Shown here: piece after piece, positions 25,101-33,917 of the stretch
Position numbering within the stretch: position 1 is the first letter of the stretch
How the letters are laid out: each line of letters opens with the position of its first letter
Origin: Puia sp963703355
GTDB taxonomy: Bacteria > Bacteroidota > Bacteroidia > Chitinophagales > Chitinophagaceae
Length of the DNA: 64,000 nucleotides
Direction of reading: 5' to 3'
Assembly: GCA_963703355.1 (NCBI GenBank)
Contig: OY969813.1
Span: 992,001 to 1,056,000 of the forward strand
Notes under the pieces: generated by a model
Told to the model about the DNA's origin: nothing
Databases searched by the model: none
The model's input: the letters and a program-made list of their open reading frames with translations, nothing else
Made by a program: the position numbers and the translations under genes

Positions 25101-25880
25101 CCAGGAATTGATCGGCGAGCCGGCGCCTATTCCTGAACTAGTTTCCTGTACGGTAAAATAAAATTTATTGCCCTGATCATCCGTTATCGTAAAATAGGCG
25201 CCGTTGGTCGGAAACTGAATACTTATATTTTCCTGTTTCTGCATTACGACCTTGCCCGTTCTCGTCAAAATAAATTTTCCGCTGTGCCCGGGAAAATTGT
25301 AACTGAAAATATCCGGCTCCATATCGTATACGTCACTGCCTGTACTCATCGCTTGCGAATAATCTTCTATTCCGCCCGTTTTTCCTACCTGATAAGAACA
25401 GAAAAAATCGTAGAAGTAAGGACCCATGTTCTGGAGGTTAATCGGATAGTCAGGTTTTGTCGTAGACATATCTCCGGCGACCTGAGATACGGAAGTAGTA
25501 AAATATGGAAGGGAGGGACCAAAATCATCATGACCCATAATGGTTCTTGAAACCATCCCACCAGCATTAAGCGCCCAACCCAACCCCGTCCAACTCGCAT
25601 CTTCCTTCAATCTGATTCCTCCCGTGTGATAAGCCAGATTCACAGGAACTGTAATTCCTTTTGCCTGAATCGTATAAATCGGCACAGAAACATCTGCGGT
25701 TCCTGTATATGGACTTACCGGCACGTCAGTAAATTTCATTAAGGCTGCTGCGTTAGGCGACGGCGGAATTACTGACGGAATATATGGTGCAGTTGTTTGC
25801 AACTGCGCATTCAGATTGAACGGAATGATGAAAACAAGAAAGTAAATTAACTTTACAAAACGAATTCTAGTGAAATCCAT
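22116..25880 (-). CDS. Large exported Rhs-like protein without toxin tip
   Basis: The 1254-residue product has a signal peptide (1-25, ending LNAQ) and an N-terminal region typical of Bacteroidota Rhs-associated proteins (PVSPYTGTADVSVPIYTIQA, LAYHTGGIRLKEDASWTGLG, LNAGGMVSR). A long strand-rich middle follows, with a carbohydrate-binding-like domain near residues 1080-1195 (ATSFEADGYGNWT to AIDEVRLYP), and the end holds a YD repeat (YYYYDVFGRLKWIKDQDGN). It stops at HYLGKSTIF with no core PxxxxDPxG motif and no variable tip. That resembles the B-component half of a Tc/Rhs shell, with the next gene providing the C half, but the comparison is structural inference. It is in operon with the adaptor (19 bases) and the barrel gene (15 bases). 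Confidence 0.85.
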   Translation of the reverse strand: MDFTRIRFVKLIYFLVFIIPFNLNAQLQTTAPYIPSVIPPSPNAAALMKFTDVPVSPYTGTADVSVPIYTIQAKGITVPVNLAYHTGGIRLKEDASWTGLGWALNAGGMVSRTIMGHDDFGPSLPYFTTSVSQVAGDMSTTKPDYPINLQNMGPYFYDFFCSYQVGKTGGIEDYSQAMSTGSDVYDMEPDIFSYNFPGHSGKFILTRTGKVVMQKQENISIQFPTNGAYFTITDDQGNKFYFTVQETSSGIGAGSPINSWLLSKIVTQQQDSVLFTYVPVGGGTNIATDISQNYNVNCSNAGLTTTSPSMTTYNNQAIQSIDFSNGRLVFISDNTSRIDVTNASRLDSIILYSKNATGTLSYIKSYDLFYSYFNSTLQTDPNHLQYIRLKLDSVRERSGSISLPPYSFVYNNPNPGTQAAKQSYSVDHWGFYNGAGNAILIPTTTVDFVPPPGQGLASSLFTYNGGNREPDATSAQVFSLQQFKYPTGGYSVFSYQLNDYDHSNSITGPVDFPNVSKVPVDSIINVTHHGTTSGTIDLTNIFPVVPSGVNTINLNINVAYRYQANYSPPYFPYESSSGKLTFTFTGPGVSVNSDVGTGVTCSPNSPVCYVNIPITITAPGGVYNWSAYIDASVDTVLTYSETKLEFSYFVMQQVYNQQVNNSFISNASGLRIQNIINYTSSGMPASEKMYTYTYSQDKLGSGTPQNYSYGRLMSFPSYARYNYIHTSSGTCVGMSLFSSSNSALTSVIQGNIVGYDQVIEASVDPVTGLDIGKTVYKYYNSSDSSVSYSGAGFPGCLRMGNSLNGMLLSKSDYANVGGSYQIVSQNVNYYHTTNRSTYWSPKYVYITPNDGFNGSYCSGGTTVSYEVNACFYPSIKSEKILTDSSYNYTFDQSNPLNYVLTINRNYYDNPLHYQLTRRNTVDSKGNSLTTYLKYPQDYLNGFPTTGNTIIDTMIEKNMVSETIEKQDSFYYAGSPTGYVTGAQLSLYRLLSNSTHTVVPDKIYKLDVQSPITNFQPFAFSGNLTSIEGRYRQMASFDQYDAYNDMSQYTTTDQNPVSIIWDYTSKYPIAQIKNAVITDVAATSFEADGYGNWTPYTGTITKVTAAPFPPTGNNYYNLTTSATLSKSGLVSGNVYIISYWSANGSYSITGGTGSSITGKTINGWTYYEHKVTATSTTITISGTGAIDEVRLYPSTALMTTYTYAPLFGMATTCDPDNKVTYYYYDVFGRLKWIKDQDGNIIKTYQYHYLGKSTIF

Positions 25881-25895
25881 AACTCTCTTACTATT

Positions 25896-27350
25896 TTAAA
25901 AATTATATCCTACTCTGAATATGAATGCCTGTGTGGGCGGAATCTGATAGTAACTCAGGAAATCCCACAACAATGAAACCTTGGTTTTCTTTACCACTTT
26001 ACCCGGCAGTGAAACCATCTTACTCAAGCCGATCAGTCCGCTAGCCTGCCACATCGTTGTCGTTTTTAATTGCGTCCAGTTCGTGAACGGCGTCGTATAA
26101 CTTTCTTCGTAACCTCCACTGATGTAAATATTTTTCTTGATCAGCACGTCGATGAAAGACCGAAGGCTTACCCCCTGGCTTGAGAAATGAATATGGTTGA
26201 TGTTCGTGCCCCATCCGATATTGTAAGACCCACCAATACCGATCGTGCTTTTGTTAGATACTTTATATCCAAGGCTCAATCCGATGTCCGTGGTACTTGG
26301 GAACCATCCGTTCGCTCTGGTCGTTTGGATATTCATTCCCAGCTCCAGGCGTTTTAAAAAAGTATGCGTTTTCTGATCGTTTGGTTTAAAGTCGGGCATA
26401 TCAATATCACCACTACCACCACCCAGCGAAGAGAGTTTGTCTTTGAATTGATCCAGTTGCTCGTGCGCCGTTTCCAGATTCGACTGTAATGCACCCATAC
26501 CACCTTCACCTCCTGCGGAAATGGTTCCATTCAACAGTTGCTGCACCTGGTCACGGGTTTGCAGTCCTTCGATACCAGCAGCAGTACCGTAGTTGTCTGA
26601 AATACCGAAGAGCCCTGCGAGCTGACTGTTCTGCTGCATGAAATGCGTGAAAGCAGGAAATTTATTTAAGATCACGAGCGCCTTCTGCAGCATCGCGTCC
26701 GGATCATTCAATGCTTCTTTATATTCACGTACCTGTTGAGAATAATAATAAACCTGGGCGTTGTACTGATCGAGATATTTTTTAACCGCAGAATTCTGCA
26801 CGTACTGATTGAGCTGATCCTTGAAAGCCTGTTTTCGCTGCTGGAGATATGCTTTTACCTGATCTGCATTCGTGAAATTGTTTTGTAACTGATTGAATTG
26901 TGCAAGCGAAGCGTTGATCTGCGCCTGAATTTTAGGGGATGTGTTCAACAACGCCGGATTCTTCTGCGCAAAAGACAGCGATCCTTTCAAAGAATCTACA
27001 TAAGGAAGATATTCTCCGGTGAGTGGTGCGCCATTGGTGGACACACCTGTTGTCATACTGTTTTCCAGCGCAGTGTACTTTGCTTGCGAACCGTTGAAAA
27101 GATTTTTCGCAGCGTTGGAATCCAGTTTGTAAATGTGATCCTGTAACTTCTTTTCTTTTTTCGCGAGGCGCAGTAAATACTTTTCTGTTTGTTTAGTCAG
27201 CGCGTCGTCGAGACTGGCCGCTTTGTTATTGATCTTTGCAAAAAGCCGGTTAGGAAATTGCGCAAGCCTCATCGCTGTAGAATCCACCTGCCCGTAAGAG
27301 CAGTGAATCAAAAAAATCAATGCGCCGAGGAGGCTTACAAGGATTTTCAT
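25896..27350 (-). CDS. Coiled-coil outer-membrane protein heading the Rhs operon
   Basis: The 484-residue product has a signal peptide (1-20, CSYGQ), a long helical region rich in Lys/Gln/Leu (about 35-330, e.g. TEKYLLRLAKKEKKLQDHIY), a Gly-rich hinge (SSLGGGSGDIDMPDFKPND) and a C-terminal strand-rich part from about 355 (LELGMNIQTTRANGW to FIFRVGYNF), ending in an aromatic residue as outer-membrane barrels do. It is the first gene of the Rhs operon, 15 bases before the large Rhs-like gene. A role in anchoring or exporting the Rhs proteins at the outer membrane is inferred from topology and position. No named family is assigned. Confidence 0.75.
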   Translation of the reverse strand: MKILVSLLGALIFLIHCSYGQVDSTAMRLAQFPNRLFAKINNKAASLDDALTKQTEKYLLRLAKKEKKLQDHIYKLDSNAAKNLFNGSQAKYTALENSMTTGVSTNGAPLTGEYLPYVDSLKGSLSFAQKNPALLNTSPKIQAQINASLAQFNQLQNNFTNADQVKAYLQQRKQAFKDQLNQYVQNSAVKKYLDQYNAQVYYYSQQVREYKEALNDPDAMLQKALVILNKFPAFTHFMQQNSQLAGLFGISDNYGTAAGIEGLQTRDQVQQLLNGTISAGGEGGMGALQSNLETAHEQLDQFKDKLSSLGGGSGDIDMPDFKPNDQKTHTFLKRLELGMNIQTTRANGWFPSTTDIGLSLGYKVSNKSTIGIGGSYNIGWGTNINHIHFSSQGVSLRSFIDVLIKKNIYISGGYEESYTTPFTNWTQLKTTTMWQASGLIGLSKMVSLPGKVVKKTKVSLLWDFLSYYQIPPTQAFIFRVGYNF

Positions 27351-27436
27351 ACAGCAGTGGTTGGTTTAGAGGGTGCGACATAAATCTGAATTAATTATTT
27401 TATAAAACAATAAAAATTTTAAAAAATATTTATCAA

Positions 27437-27487
27437 CTAAGTAAAAACACTTAGATAACATTCTTTTTCCTAAGGAAAAACACTTAG
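27437..27487 (-). promoter_or_regulatory. Two 18-bp palindromes upstream of the Rhs operon
   Basis: CTAAGTAAAAACACTTAG at 27437-27454 is identical to the site at 10329-10346; a second copy, CTAAGGAAAAACACTTAG, lies at 27470-27487, so the two start 33 bases (about three helical turns) apart. They are about 90-140 bases upstream of the Rhs operon's first ATG. The rest of the 436-base gap is AT-rich and holds a terminator; no gene was seen in it. Confidence 0.55.
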
Positions 27488-27640
27488 ACGATTTAAATTT
27501 TCCGAAAAATTTTTAGAGGTAATTTATTTTTGATGGTCGCGGCTTACTTGATCGCTACAAGAACTCTGTTTAATGACGAGACGCAGTATACTAGCGCTAC
27601 CTGAAATTAATTATTTTCTCACAAGTTTTGATTAACAACA

Positions 27641-27679
27641 AAAAACCTCCATTTCAAATAAATTGACTTGGAGGTTTTT
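27641..27679 (-). terminator. Terminator after the 27787-29040 lipoprotein gene
   Basis: A perfect 10-base stem AAAAACCTCC/GGAGGTTTTT (27641-27650 with 27670-27679) surrounds a 19-base loop; on the minus strand it ends in TTTTTTG. It stands 108 bases past the stop and isolates the lipoprotein gene from the Rhs operon. Confidence 0.85.
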
Positions 27680-27786
27680 ACTTAAGTAAAAAACAGTTTC
27701 ACCCAAATGGTTAAAAATTTTAATTTTCTATAACTTGTAATCGACACAGATTCTTTGTTTATCACCAAGCTCTTTCACTTAACATA

Positions 27787-29040
27787 TCAGGGAATCGTTT
27801 TGATCAGGCTCGATGCAGTCAAAATTCGTTTCGCCTGAGTTGCAGCCGGGTTGGTGATATAGGGTATAAAGGAACTGTAGGTCATCCCGGTGATGTTTTC
27901 AAATCCAAATGTTTTTACTGCCAGGTTATTGATGGATATTCCCTGTAAGAGTTTGCTTTTTTGATTTGTCAACAGCGATACAGGATGAATCGCGCTCGTA
28001 TCAGCCGGTGCATACACAGCCATCTGGATATTGGAATTACTCAGGTATGCCACATAATAGGTCGGTTTCGTATTCGGGAAACTCACCGCAACATTATCAT
28101 TCTGGGTAGAGGTCAATGAATAATCACTCTCTGAAGGAAAGGGTAATGTGAGCGGAATGGTATTGCTATAACAGTAATAGTTGATATTGTCGTTGCTGGC
28201 ATTGGTGGCGTTTACATTCAATTCATATTTTTCAACGGGTACACCTGCGTATTGTAAATCCACTCCTGGTCTGTTTGTTTCCGTATATACAGAAGTGAAT
28301 GCTATCATTTTGGTCAAGTCTGTTGTATCGGGAATTCCGAGAAACCTGGAGTAGAGCGATGAGACCGTGAAGGGTGCAGGGCGATTGAATGTAAGAGCTA
28401 TCGCGGTGTCCATGTGAGAGCAATCGACTGTGTCTTTGGCATTCGTCTGCATATGAAGGTTATACAGTCCGGCTGAAGGAATGATCATATAAGCATAATT
28501 GCCGGTATAATTCAGGTAATTCAGTGCTACGGTATTGTTTGCCGGACTAGCCTGCGAGGAGGTAATAGAATTGTCCGGGTAATTCGTGAACACAAAACTA
28601 TTGGATCCGGTAATTAATCCGTTGGGGATATTATTGTAAAAAAGCGAAGCCGGCGTAGTAGCACCTATTTTGGTTTTGATGAAGTAACTTCCTGGGGTTA
28701 ATCCTGTAAGTGTTGAAGCATCGATGCTTTTAATAGTGTTCACGCTAAAGAAACCTCCTCCCTGAGATATCACCGTGGTAAGATCTACCACATCACTATT
28801 TGTTTTGAGCGATGCTATAATGGGTGTGTTGGTTGGCGCGAGGGTATCGAGCAATACTGTTCCTCCTGGCTCACTCACTATCAATTCGAACTGACTTGCC
28901 TGTGCCGGATAAGATACGTTGATATTCATGGTTCCGAGAACCGGAGGTGTTACTTGCGGACTGGAATTCGTTTTACTGCAGGAAAAGAAAAATAAAGAAA
29001 TTGCAAAAAGACTAAGAAACGTCAGGTTCTGGCGGAGCAT
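27787..29040 (-). CDS. Secreted lipoprotein of unknown function
   Basis: From the ATG at 29040 the product has 417 residues and begins MLRQNLTFLSLFAISLFFFS followed by the lipobox Cys (SC at about 21-22). The upstream extension to 29139 adds Lys-rich sequence in front of the signal peptide and is rejected. The mature protein is strand-rich, Asn/Thr/Ser-heavy and has features of repeated beta-sandwich domains (GTMNINVSYPAQASQFELIV at the start; GNYAYMIIPSAGLYNLHMQ in the middle). It resembles generic DUF4397-like surface lipoproteins of Bacteroidota, but this is not certain. It is a single-gene unit closed by a strong terminator. Confidence 0.75.
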   Translation of the reverse strand: MLRQNLTFLSLFAISLFFFSCSKTNSSPQVTPPVLGTMNINVSYPAQASQFELIVSEPGGTVLLDTLAPTNTPIIASLKTNSDVVDLTTVISQGGGFFSVNTIKSIDASTLTGLTPGSYFIKTKIGATTPASLFYNNIPNGLITGSNSFVFTNYPDNSITSSQASPANNTVALNYLNYTGNYAYMIIPSAGLYNLHMQTNAKDTVDCSHMDTAIALTFNRPAPFTVSSLYSRFLGIPDTTDLTKMIAFTSVYTETNRPGVDLQYAGVPVEKYELNVNATNASNDNINYYCYSNTIPLTLPFPSESDYSLTSTQNDNVAVSFPNTKPTYYVAYLSNSNIQMAVYAPADTSAIHPVSLLTNQKSKLLQGISINNLAVKTFGFENITGMTYSSFIPYITNPAATQAKRILTASSLIKTIP

Positions 29041-29524
29041 CGTTTGATTTTTTAAAGGGTTTGAATTTATTCGCCGGTAAGATATACAAACCCCGATATA
29101 TTCAAAATCTTTCCGCACCTTAAGTTTTACTTTTAGCACGTATTATGCGATTAGTTGACAGAAGTCAATACGTTATGACCAAAAACAGAACATGATTTTG
29201 TAAAACTCAGTTTCGACTAAGGGTATTTATGTAGGTCAATCAACGTGCAGGGAATTCTAAACAGCAACTGTTTTCCAGGCAACAAAATCAGGAGCGAAAA
29301 AATTAATAAAAATTAACTGTTTGAAGTAAGAGATCAATTATCTGTGTATTTTAGAAGACGATTATTGGTTCCCTGATATTGACCAGTTTAACGCATTGAA
29401 ACCAACCGGTAAAGTAGTAGCAAAAGAACAATAATTTCCCGATTAGGCTGTTATACATTATCCTTTGATTGTGCATTTGACTATGTTCTGCTATTCCAAT
29501 AAAGCAGGATAAAACCAACAACCG
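29041..29524. other. Intergenic region with a possible gene remnant
   Basis: These 484 AT-rich bases separate divergent genes. On the plus strand about 29336-29434 can be read as ILEDDYWFPDIDQFNALKPT followed by GKVVAKEQ and a stop, with an in-frame stop just upstream and no start. The composition looks protein-like, so it may be the tail of a lost gene. No promoter was fixed. Confidence 0.3.
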
Positions 29525-31474
29525 ATGAAGCTCCCCTTATTCATTCTTTTACCCGCTTTATTTTGCGGCTATTGTGCTTTCTCCCAGTCAAATGACAGTA
29601 TCCCCGAGTTCGGAAATATCGATAAATCAGCATTGCAGATGACAGAATGCGATTTTGATAAAAGCGCCGAAGCACTTGTGCTCTTCGACGTGGAAGACGT
29701 ACTGGGAAAACTATACCCCTATTCTGTTTATTCAGAAATAGAACGTCATATACGCATCAAAATATTTAAGAATAAGGGATTGGATGAGGCAAATATTAAA
29801 ATCCCTTACCCGAAGGGACAGGAAGAAGGAGATAAAATCGAGATCGTTGATGCTCAGACTTACAATTTGGATGGCTCCGGCAATATAATAATTAGCAAAC
29901 TCGATAAAAAGACAATCGTTGACAAAGACATAAATAAAAAAATTGCTGAAAAAATATTCACCTTCCCCGACGTACGCACCGGCTCAGTAATAGAATATAC
30001 TTATAAAATCAAGGGGACGATTTCTACCGGACTCAGAGACTGGTATTTTCAGGAATCGATTCCCGTGAAGTTCAGCAGGTTTAAAGTGAATTTCCCTGAC
30101 GATATTGAGCTCGCCTGTCGCCCACATTGTACGCTGCATTATACGGAAACCAACACTACAGATGGCAGAAATAAGATCAGCATTTTCACCATGACCGATG
30201 TGCCTGCTTTTCGCGACGAACCTTATATGACATGTGAAGAAGATTATACGCAAAGAATAGAACCGGAAATTACTGCCTATACACTGAATGGTCATAGAAC
30301 CAGTTTAACACGCACCTGGGCATCGGTTGTCAATGATCTGATGCTGGACGAAGATTTTGGTCAGCAACTGACTAAAAATATTCCAAGAACAAAAGATCTA
30401 GAAGACAGCCTCAGGAAAATAACCGACTCTCTAAAAAGAATGAACGTCATTTACCGGTATGTAAGGGATAATATGCATTGGAACGGTCGCTCCAACATAT
30501 GGGCACTCGATGGTGTTAAGACGGCCTGGAAAAATAAAAAAGGCACGAGTGGAGAAATAAATCTGATACTGGTTAATCTTTTGAAGGATGCCGGACTTGA
30601 AGCATATCCTGTATTGGTAAGTTCGCGTAATAACGGACGGGTAAATTTTGAGACTCCCAACTGGCGACAATTCAATGTGGTTATGGCCCTGGTGGTCGTC
30701 AACGGTAAGGAGTATGTGCTTGATGCAACAGACAAATACAATTCACCCAAATTGATTCCCTGGGAAGTAAATTACTCTGAAGGTTTGGTTATCGAAAAGT
30801 TTGACACGTTTAAATGGGGCTGGCGCACGTTGTGGGACGAGAACAGTATGTTCAAGGACCTGGTGCTGATTCAGGGAAATATTGACGAACAGGGCATATT
30901 GACAGGTGAAGTGAACTTCAACAGTTACGACTACTCCCGGGTAGAACGTATGGAAAATTTGAAAGAGGGAAAAGAAAAATTCATAGAAAACTACTTTAGT
31001 TCCAGAAATGCGTCGGTTCATGTGGACAGCAGTATAATTGAAAACGAATCATCTGACACACTCCCACTGATACAAAAAGTCTGGTTTAATACGAAACTCA
31101 GCGCGTCAGGTAAATACAAATATTTTTCAACTAACCTTTTCACTGGTCTGGAGAAAAATCCATTTACTGCGGATCGCAGATTTTCAGATATATTTTTTGG
31201 AGCGAACAAAAACATAACCATAGCGGAGACATTCTTTATTCCTGATGGATACACATTTGACGAGTTGCCGAAAGACATTAAAATGATTATGCCGGATACC
31301 AGCATCATTTTTACGCGTCGCATTGCAGCACAGGACAACCTGTTGAATATGCGCATTACACTGGAATTTAAAAAACCTGTTTTTACGGCTAGTGAGTATC
31401 CCCCTTTCAGTGAGTTTTATAAGAAATTATTCGGTATGCTAAACGAACAGATAGTAATTAAAAAAGAAAACTGA
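29525..31474 (+). CDS. DUF3857/transglutaminase-like protein, catalytic residues lost
   Basis: The 649-residue product has a signal peptide (1-20, CAFSQ), a DUF3857 domain (about 55-235), a transglutaminase-like core (about 290-410) and a C-terminal DUF3858-type part. In the core, the place of the nucleophile reads KKGTSGEINLIL, with Ser where active members have Cys, and the usual FNHVI reads FNVVM, so the His is also absent; DATDK keeps the Asp. It is therefore likely a binding or scaffolding paralogue rather than an enzyme. It is 17 bases upstream of the second, apparently active DUF3857 gene and surely co-transcribed. Location is periplasmic or surface-exposed. Confidence 0.8.
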   Translation: MKLPLFILLPALFCGYCAFSQSNDSIPEFGNIDKSALQMTECDFDKSAEALVLFDVEDVLGKLYPYSVYSEIERHIRIKIFKNKGLDEANIKIPYPKGQEEGDKIEIVDAQTYNLDGSGNIIISKLDKKTIVDKDINKKIAEKIFTFPDVRTGSVIEYTYKIKGTISTGLRDWYFQESIPVKFSRFKVNFPDDIELACRPHCTLHYTETNTTDGRNKISIFTMTDVPAFRDEPYMTCEEDYTQRIEPEITAYTLNGHRTSLTRTWASVVNDLMLDEDFGQQLTKNIPRTKDLEDSLRKITDSLKRMNVIYRYVRDNMHWNGRSNIWALDGVKTAWKNKKGTSGEINLILVNLLKDAGLEAYPVLVSSRNNGRVNFETPNWRQFNVVMALVVVNGKEYVLDATDKYNSPKLIPWEVNYSEGLVIEKFDTFKWGWRTLWDENSMFKDLVLIQGNIDEQGILTGEVNFNSYDYSRVERMENLKEGKEKFIENYFSSRNASVHVDSSIIENESSDTLPLIQKVWFNTKLSASGKYKYFSTNLFTGLEKNPFTADRRFSDIFFGANKNITIAETFFIPDGYTFDELPKDIKMIMPDTSIIFTRRIAAQDNLLNMRITLEFKKPVFTASEYPPFSEFYKKLFGMLNEQIVIKKEN

Positions 31475-31491
31475 TTCACTACCATAAAATC

Positions 31492-33387
31492 ATGAAGCGT
31501 ATATACATTCTTTTACTGACTTTACCGGTGTATCGGGCAAACCTGAATGCACAAGGTATTCGCCTCGATACAGCCAGTATAGCACCGGAATTGAGAAAAA
31601 ATGCAGATGTAGTGGTACGCAAGGAAAATATCGAATTTGAGGTTACCGATATTGACGAGGCCAAACTGCATGTTTATCGGCTGGCAACTGTGCTAAATAA
31701 AAACGGTAGGGATGAGTTGTTCTTTTCTATGGAAACCGACAGGTTTCAAGTATTGGATGATATTGAAATAAAAGTATATGATGCGGCTGGTAAAACAATT
31801 AATAAGTACAAAATTCATGATCTCGACGCCGTTTCGGGTGTCGAAGAATTCCTGGATGACTATAAAACCTATTACCTTAAAATAAGAGCCGCCTCATATC
31901 CTATCACCGTAGAAACAGATTATAAAATTAAATACAAAGGAATTTTAATTTACCCGACTTATCATATCACGCAATCCGAGGAGGGAATAGAAAATTCCAG
32001 TTTTACTGCAAGAATTAACAAGGCTATTGATCTGAGATATAATGAAAAGAATATTAAACTGGATCCCACGATCAGCGAAGATGGAGATTTTAAAGTGTAT
32101 TCTTGGGCCGTAACAAACATGCCGCCGATCAAATATGAGGAAAATGCCGTAAGCTACGAGAGCAGGTATCCTTCTGTATTTCTGGCGCCCAACAAGTTTA
32201 AATTAGACCGGTATACCGGGGATTTGTCGTCCTGGAAAAATTTTGGGTTATGGTACAGTGAGCTGCTCAAGGGCGTAGATTCACTTTCACCACAACGAAA
32301 AGATTTTTATCGCCAGATGGTAAGGAATGCTACAAGTGATACCGAAAAAGAAAAGATCCTTTATAAATATCTTCAAAATAATTTTAGATATGTTAGCATA
32401 CAGCTGGGAATCGGTGGTTTCAAACCGATCAGTGCGGATATAACAGACGCCAAAAAATACGGCGACTGCAAAGGGCTGAGCAATTATATGGTAACGGTAT
32501 TAAGATCTGTTGGCATTAAGAGTTACCTGGCAATCGTGAATGCCAAGAGTAATGATGAACCAGTAGATCCATCGTTCCCCAGTGATCAGTTTAATCATGT
32601 AATTGTGTGCATTCCAGGGAAAAAAGATACCACCTGGCTGGAATGTACCAGCAGGATTGCCGACTTCGGTGTGTTGGGCAGTTTTACTGAAAACAGAAAC
32701 GCGCTGCTGATCACCGAAAATGGTGGCGTGTTGGTACCCACGCCAAGAAGTCGTGCGAATGAAAATATTATTAAAGCATATACCACCATCGACCTTCACG
32801 ATGACGGATCCGGAAAAACAAATACAGTGTTCTGTGCCCATGGTGAATACAAGGATGAATTACTGGCACTGAAAGATGAAAAAGTGGACGAGCAAAAGTC
32901 ATTTATGATTCAGCGATGGGGGTTTAAAGATCCGGATCAGATTACTTTCGACACAACCGATCCGCGAAATAACCTTCTCATAGACCTTGACCAGCAACTG
33001 GAATCCATACCCGAATTAAAAACATCGAGTAAAATGTTTTTACGTCCTTTTATAATGGAGATCTGGCAAACAAAACTTCCAAAGGCCGATCATCGCAAAC
33101 AGGATTTTTATTTTGGATGTCCTTTTTTAAAAATAGACACAACACTCATAAAACTTCCGGATGGTTATACGGTGGACGCATTGCCACAGGCAGTAAGCGA
33201 CAGCTGCAAATATGCAAGCTATTTATCCAAAAGCTGGTATGATGATAAATCCCACCAGATTTATTCCGTCGCAAAAGTTGTCCTGAACGAATACAAAATA
33301 CCCGCAGGCGACTATGCCGAAGTAAAGAAGTTTTTCGACGGCGTCCTGCTTGGAAACGAAGAAAGAATTGTAGTTAAGAAGCAATAG
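31492..33387 (+). CDS. DUF3857/transglutaminase-like protein, catalytic Cys-His present
   Basis: The 631-residue product has a signal peptide (about 1-20), a DUF3857 domain (about 50-220) and a transglutaminase-like core near 270-410. KKYGDCKGLSNYMV places the nucleophilic Cys at about residue 327, QFNHVIVCI the His at about 368, and WLECTS stands where the Asp-containing DAT motif usually is, so an active enzyme is plausible. The C-terminal region is DUF3858-like. The family is common in Bacteroidota, and the substrates (crosslinking or peptidase-type) are not known. It pairs with the degenerate paralogue upstream. Confidence 0.85.
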   Translation: MKRIYILLLTLPVYRANLNAQGIRLDTASIAPELRKNADVVVRKENIEFEVTDIDEAKLHVYRLATVLNKNGRDELFFSMETDRFQVLDDIEIKVYDAAGKTINKYKIHDLDAVSGVEEFLDDYKTYYLKIRAASYPITVETDYKIKYKGILIYPTYHITQSEEGIENSSFTARINKAIDLRYNEKNIKLDPTISEDGDFKVYSWAVTNMPPIKYEENAVSYESRYPSVFLAPNKFKLDRYTGDLSSWKNFGLWYSELLKGVDSLSPQRKDFYRQMVRNATSDTEKEKILYKYLQNNFRYVSIQLGIGGFKPISADITDAKKYGDCKGLSNYMVTVLRSVGIKSYLAIVNAKSNDEPVDPSFPSDQFNHVIVCIPGKKDTTWLECTSRIADFGVLGSFTENRNALLITENGGVLVPTPRSRANENIIKAYTTIDLHDDGSGKTNTVFCAHGEYKDELLALKDEKVDEQKSFMIQRWGFKDPDQITFDTTDPRNNLLIDLDQQLESIPELKTSSKMFLRPFIMEIWQTKLPKADHRKQDFYFGCPFLKIDTTLIKLPDGYTVDALPQAVSDSCKYASYLSKSWYDDKSHQIYSVAKVVLNEYKIPAGDYAEVKKFFDGVLLGNEERIVVKKQ

Positions 33388-33917
33388 TCGTATACAAAGT
33401 CCGGCGATGTTTTACCTCCAAAAGTCTCTCTATATAATATGGCTTGACCACAAACACCATTTTTTTTTTAAAAAATATCCTCCAATGGTAGTCTTAAAAA
33501 GACCATAAATAAGAATGGATAAGGATATAAAAATTACAAATTTTCCCGCACCTGACAGTTTATTCTTTTTCAATGTAGTGAGCAACTTTTAAATCTCTTT
33601 ATATTGGTCATACTATTAGTAGAAATCAAATATAGACCAATCATATTGTTAATGGAATAGGGAAAGTAACGCCTCACCCAAATATTCGATCTTGCTCTTC
33701 GCTAAATAAATATTATAAGAAGCTGTGGATTGCACGTTTAGCAATTACTATTTTTCTTTTTTGGATTAACGAGGTAAACTCAAGAAATAAAAAATCTCTC
33801 TGGAAAATGAAGAATGACCCTTACTCAACTTTATGAATCGTTTTCGGTGAATCAATTCAATTTTTAAGTTATCAAAACAATAACAATTTAACTTTGACGT
33901 TCCGGAAAAAACTTCAA
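33388..33917. other. AT-rich intergenic region
   Basis: No open frame of weight is present on either strand. TAACTTTG at 33889-33896 matches the Bacteroidota -7 consensus TAnnTTTG and lies 21 bases before the start codon at 33918, but no TTTG -33 box at the usual distance was found. Confidence 0.35.
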
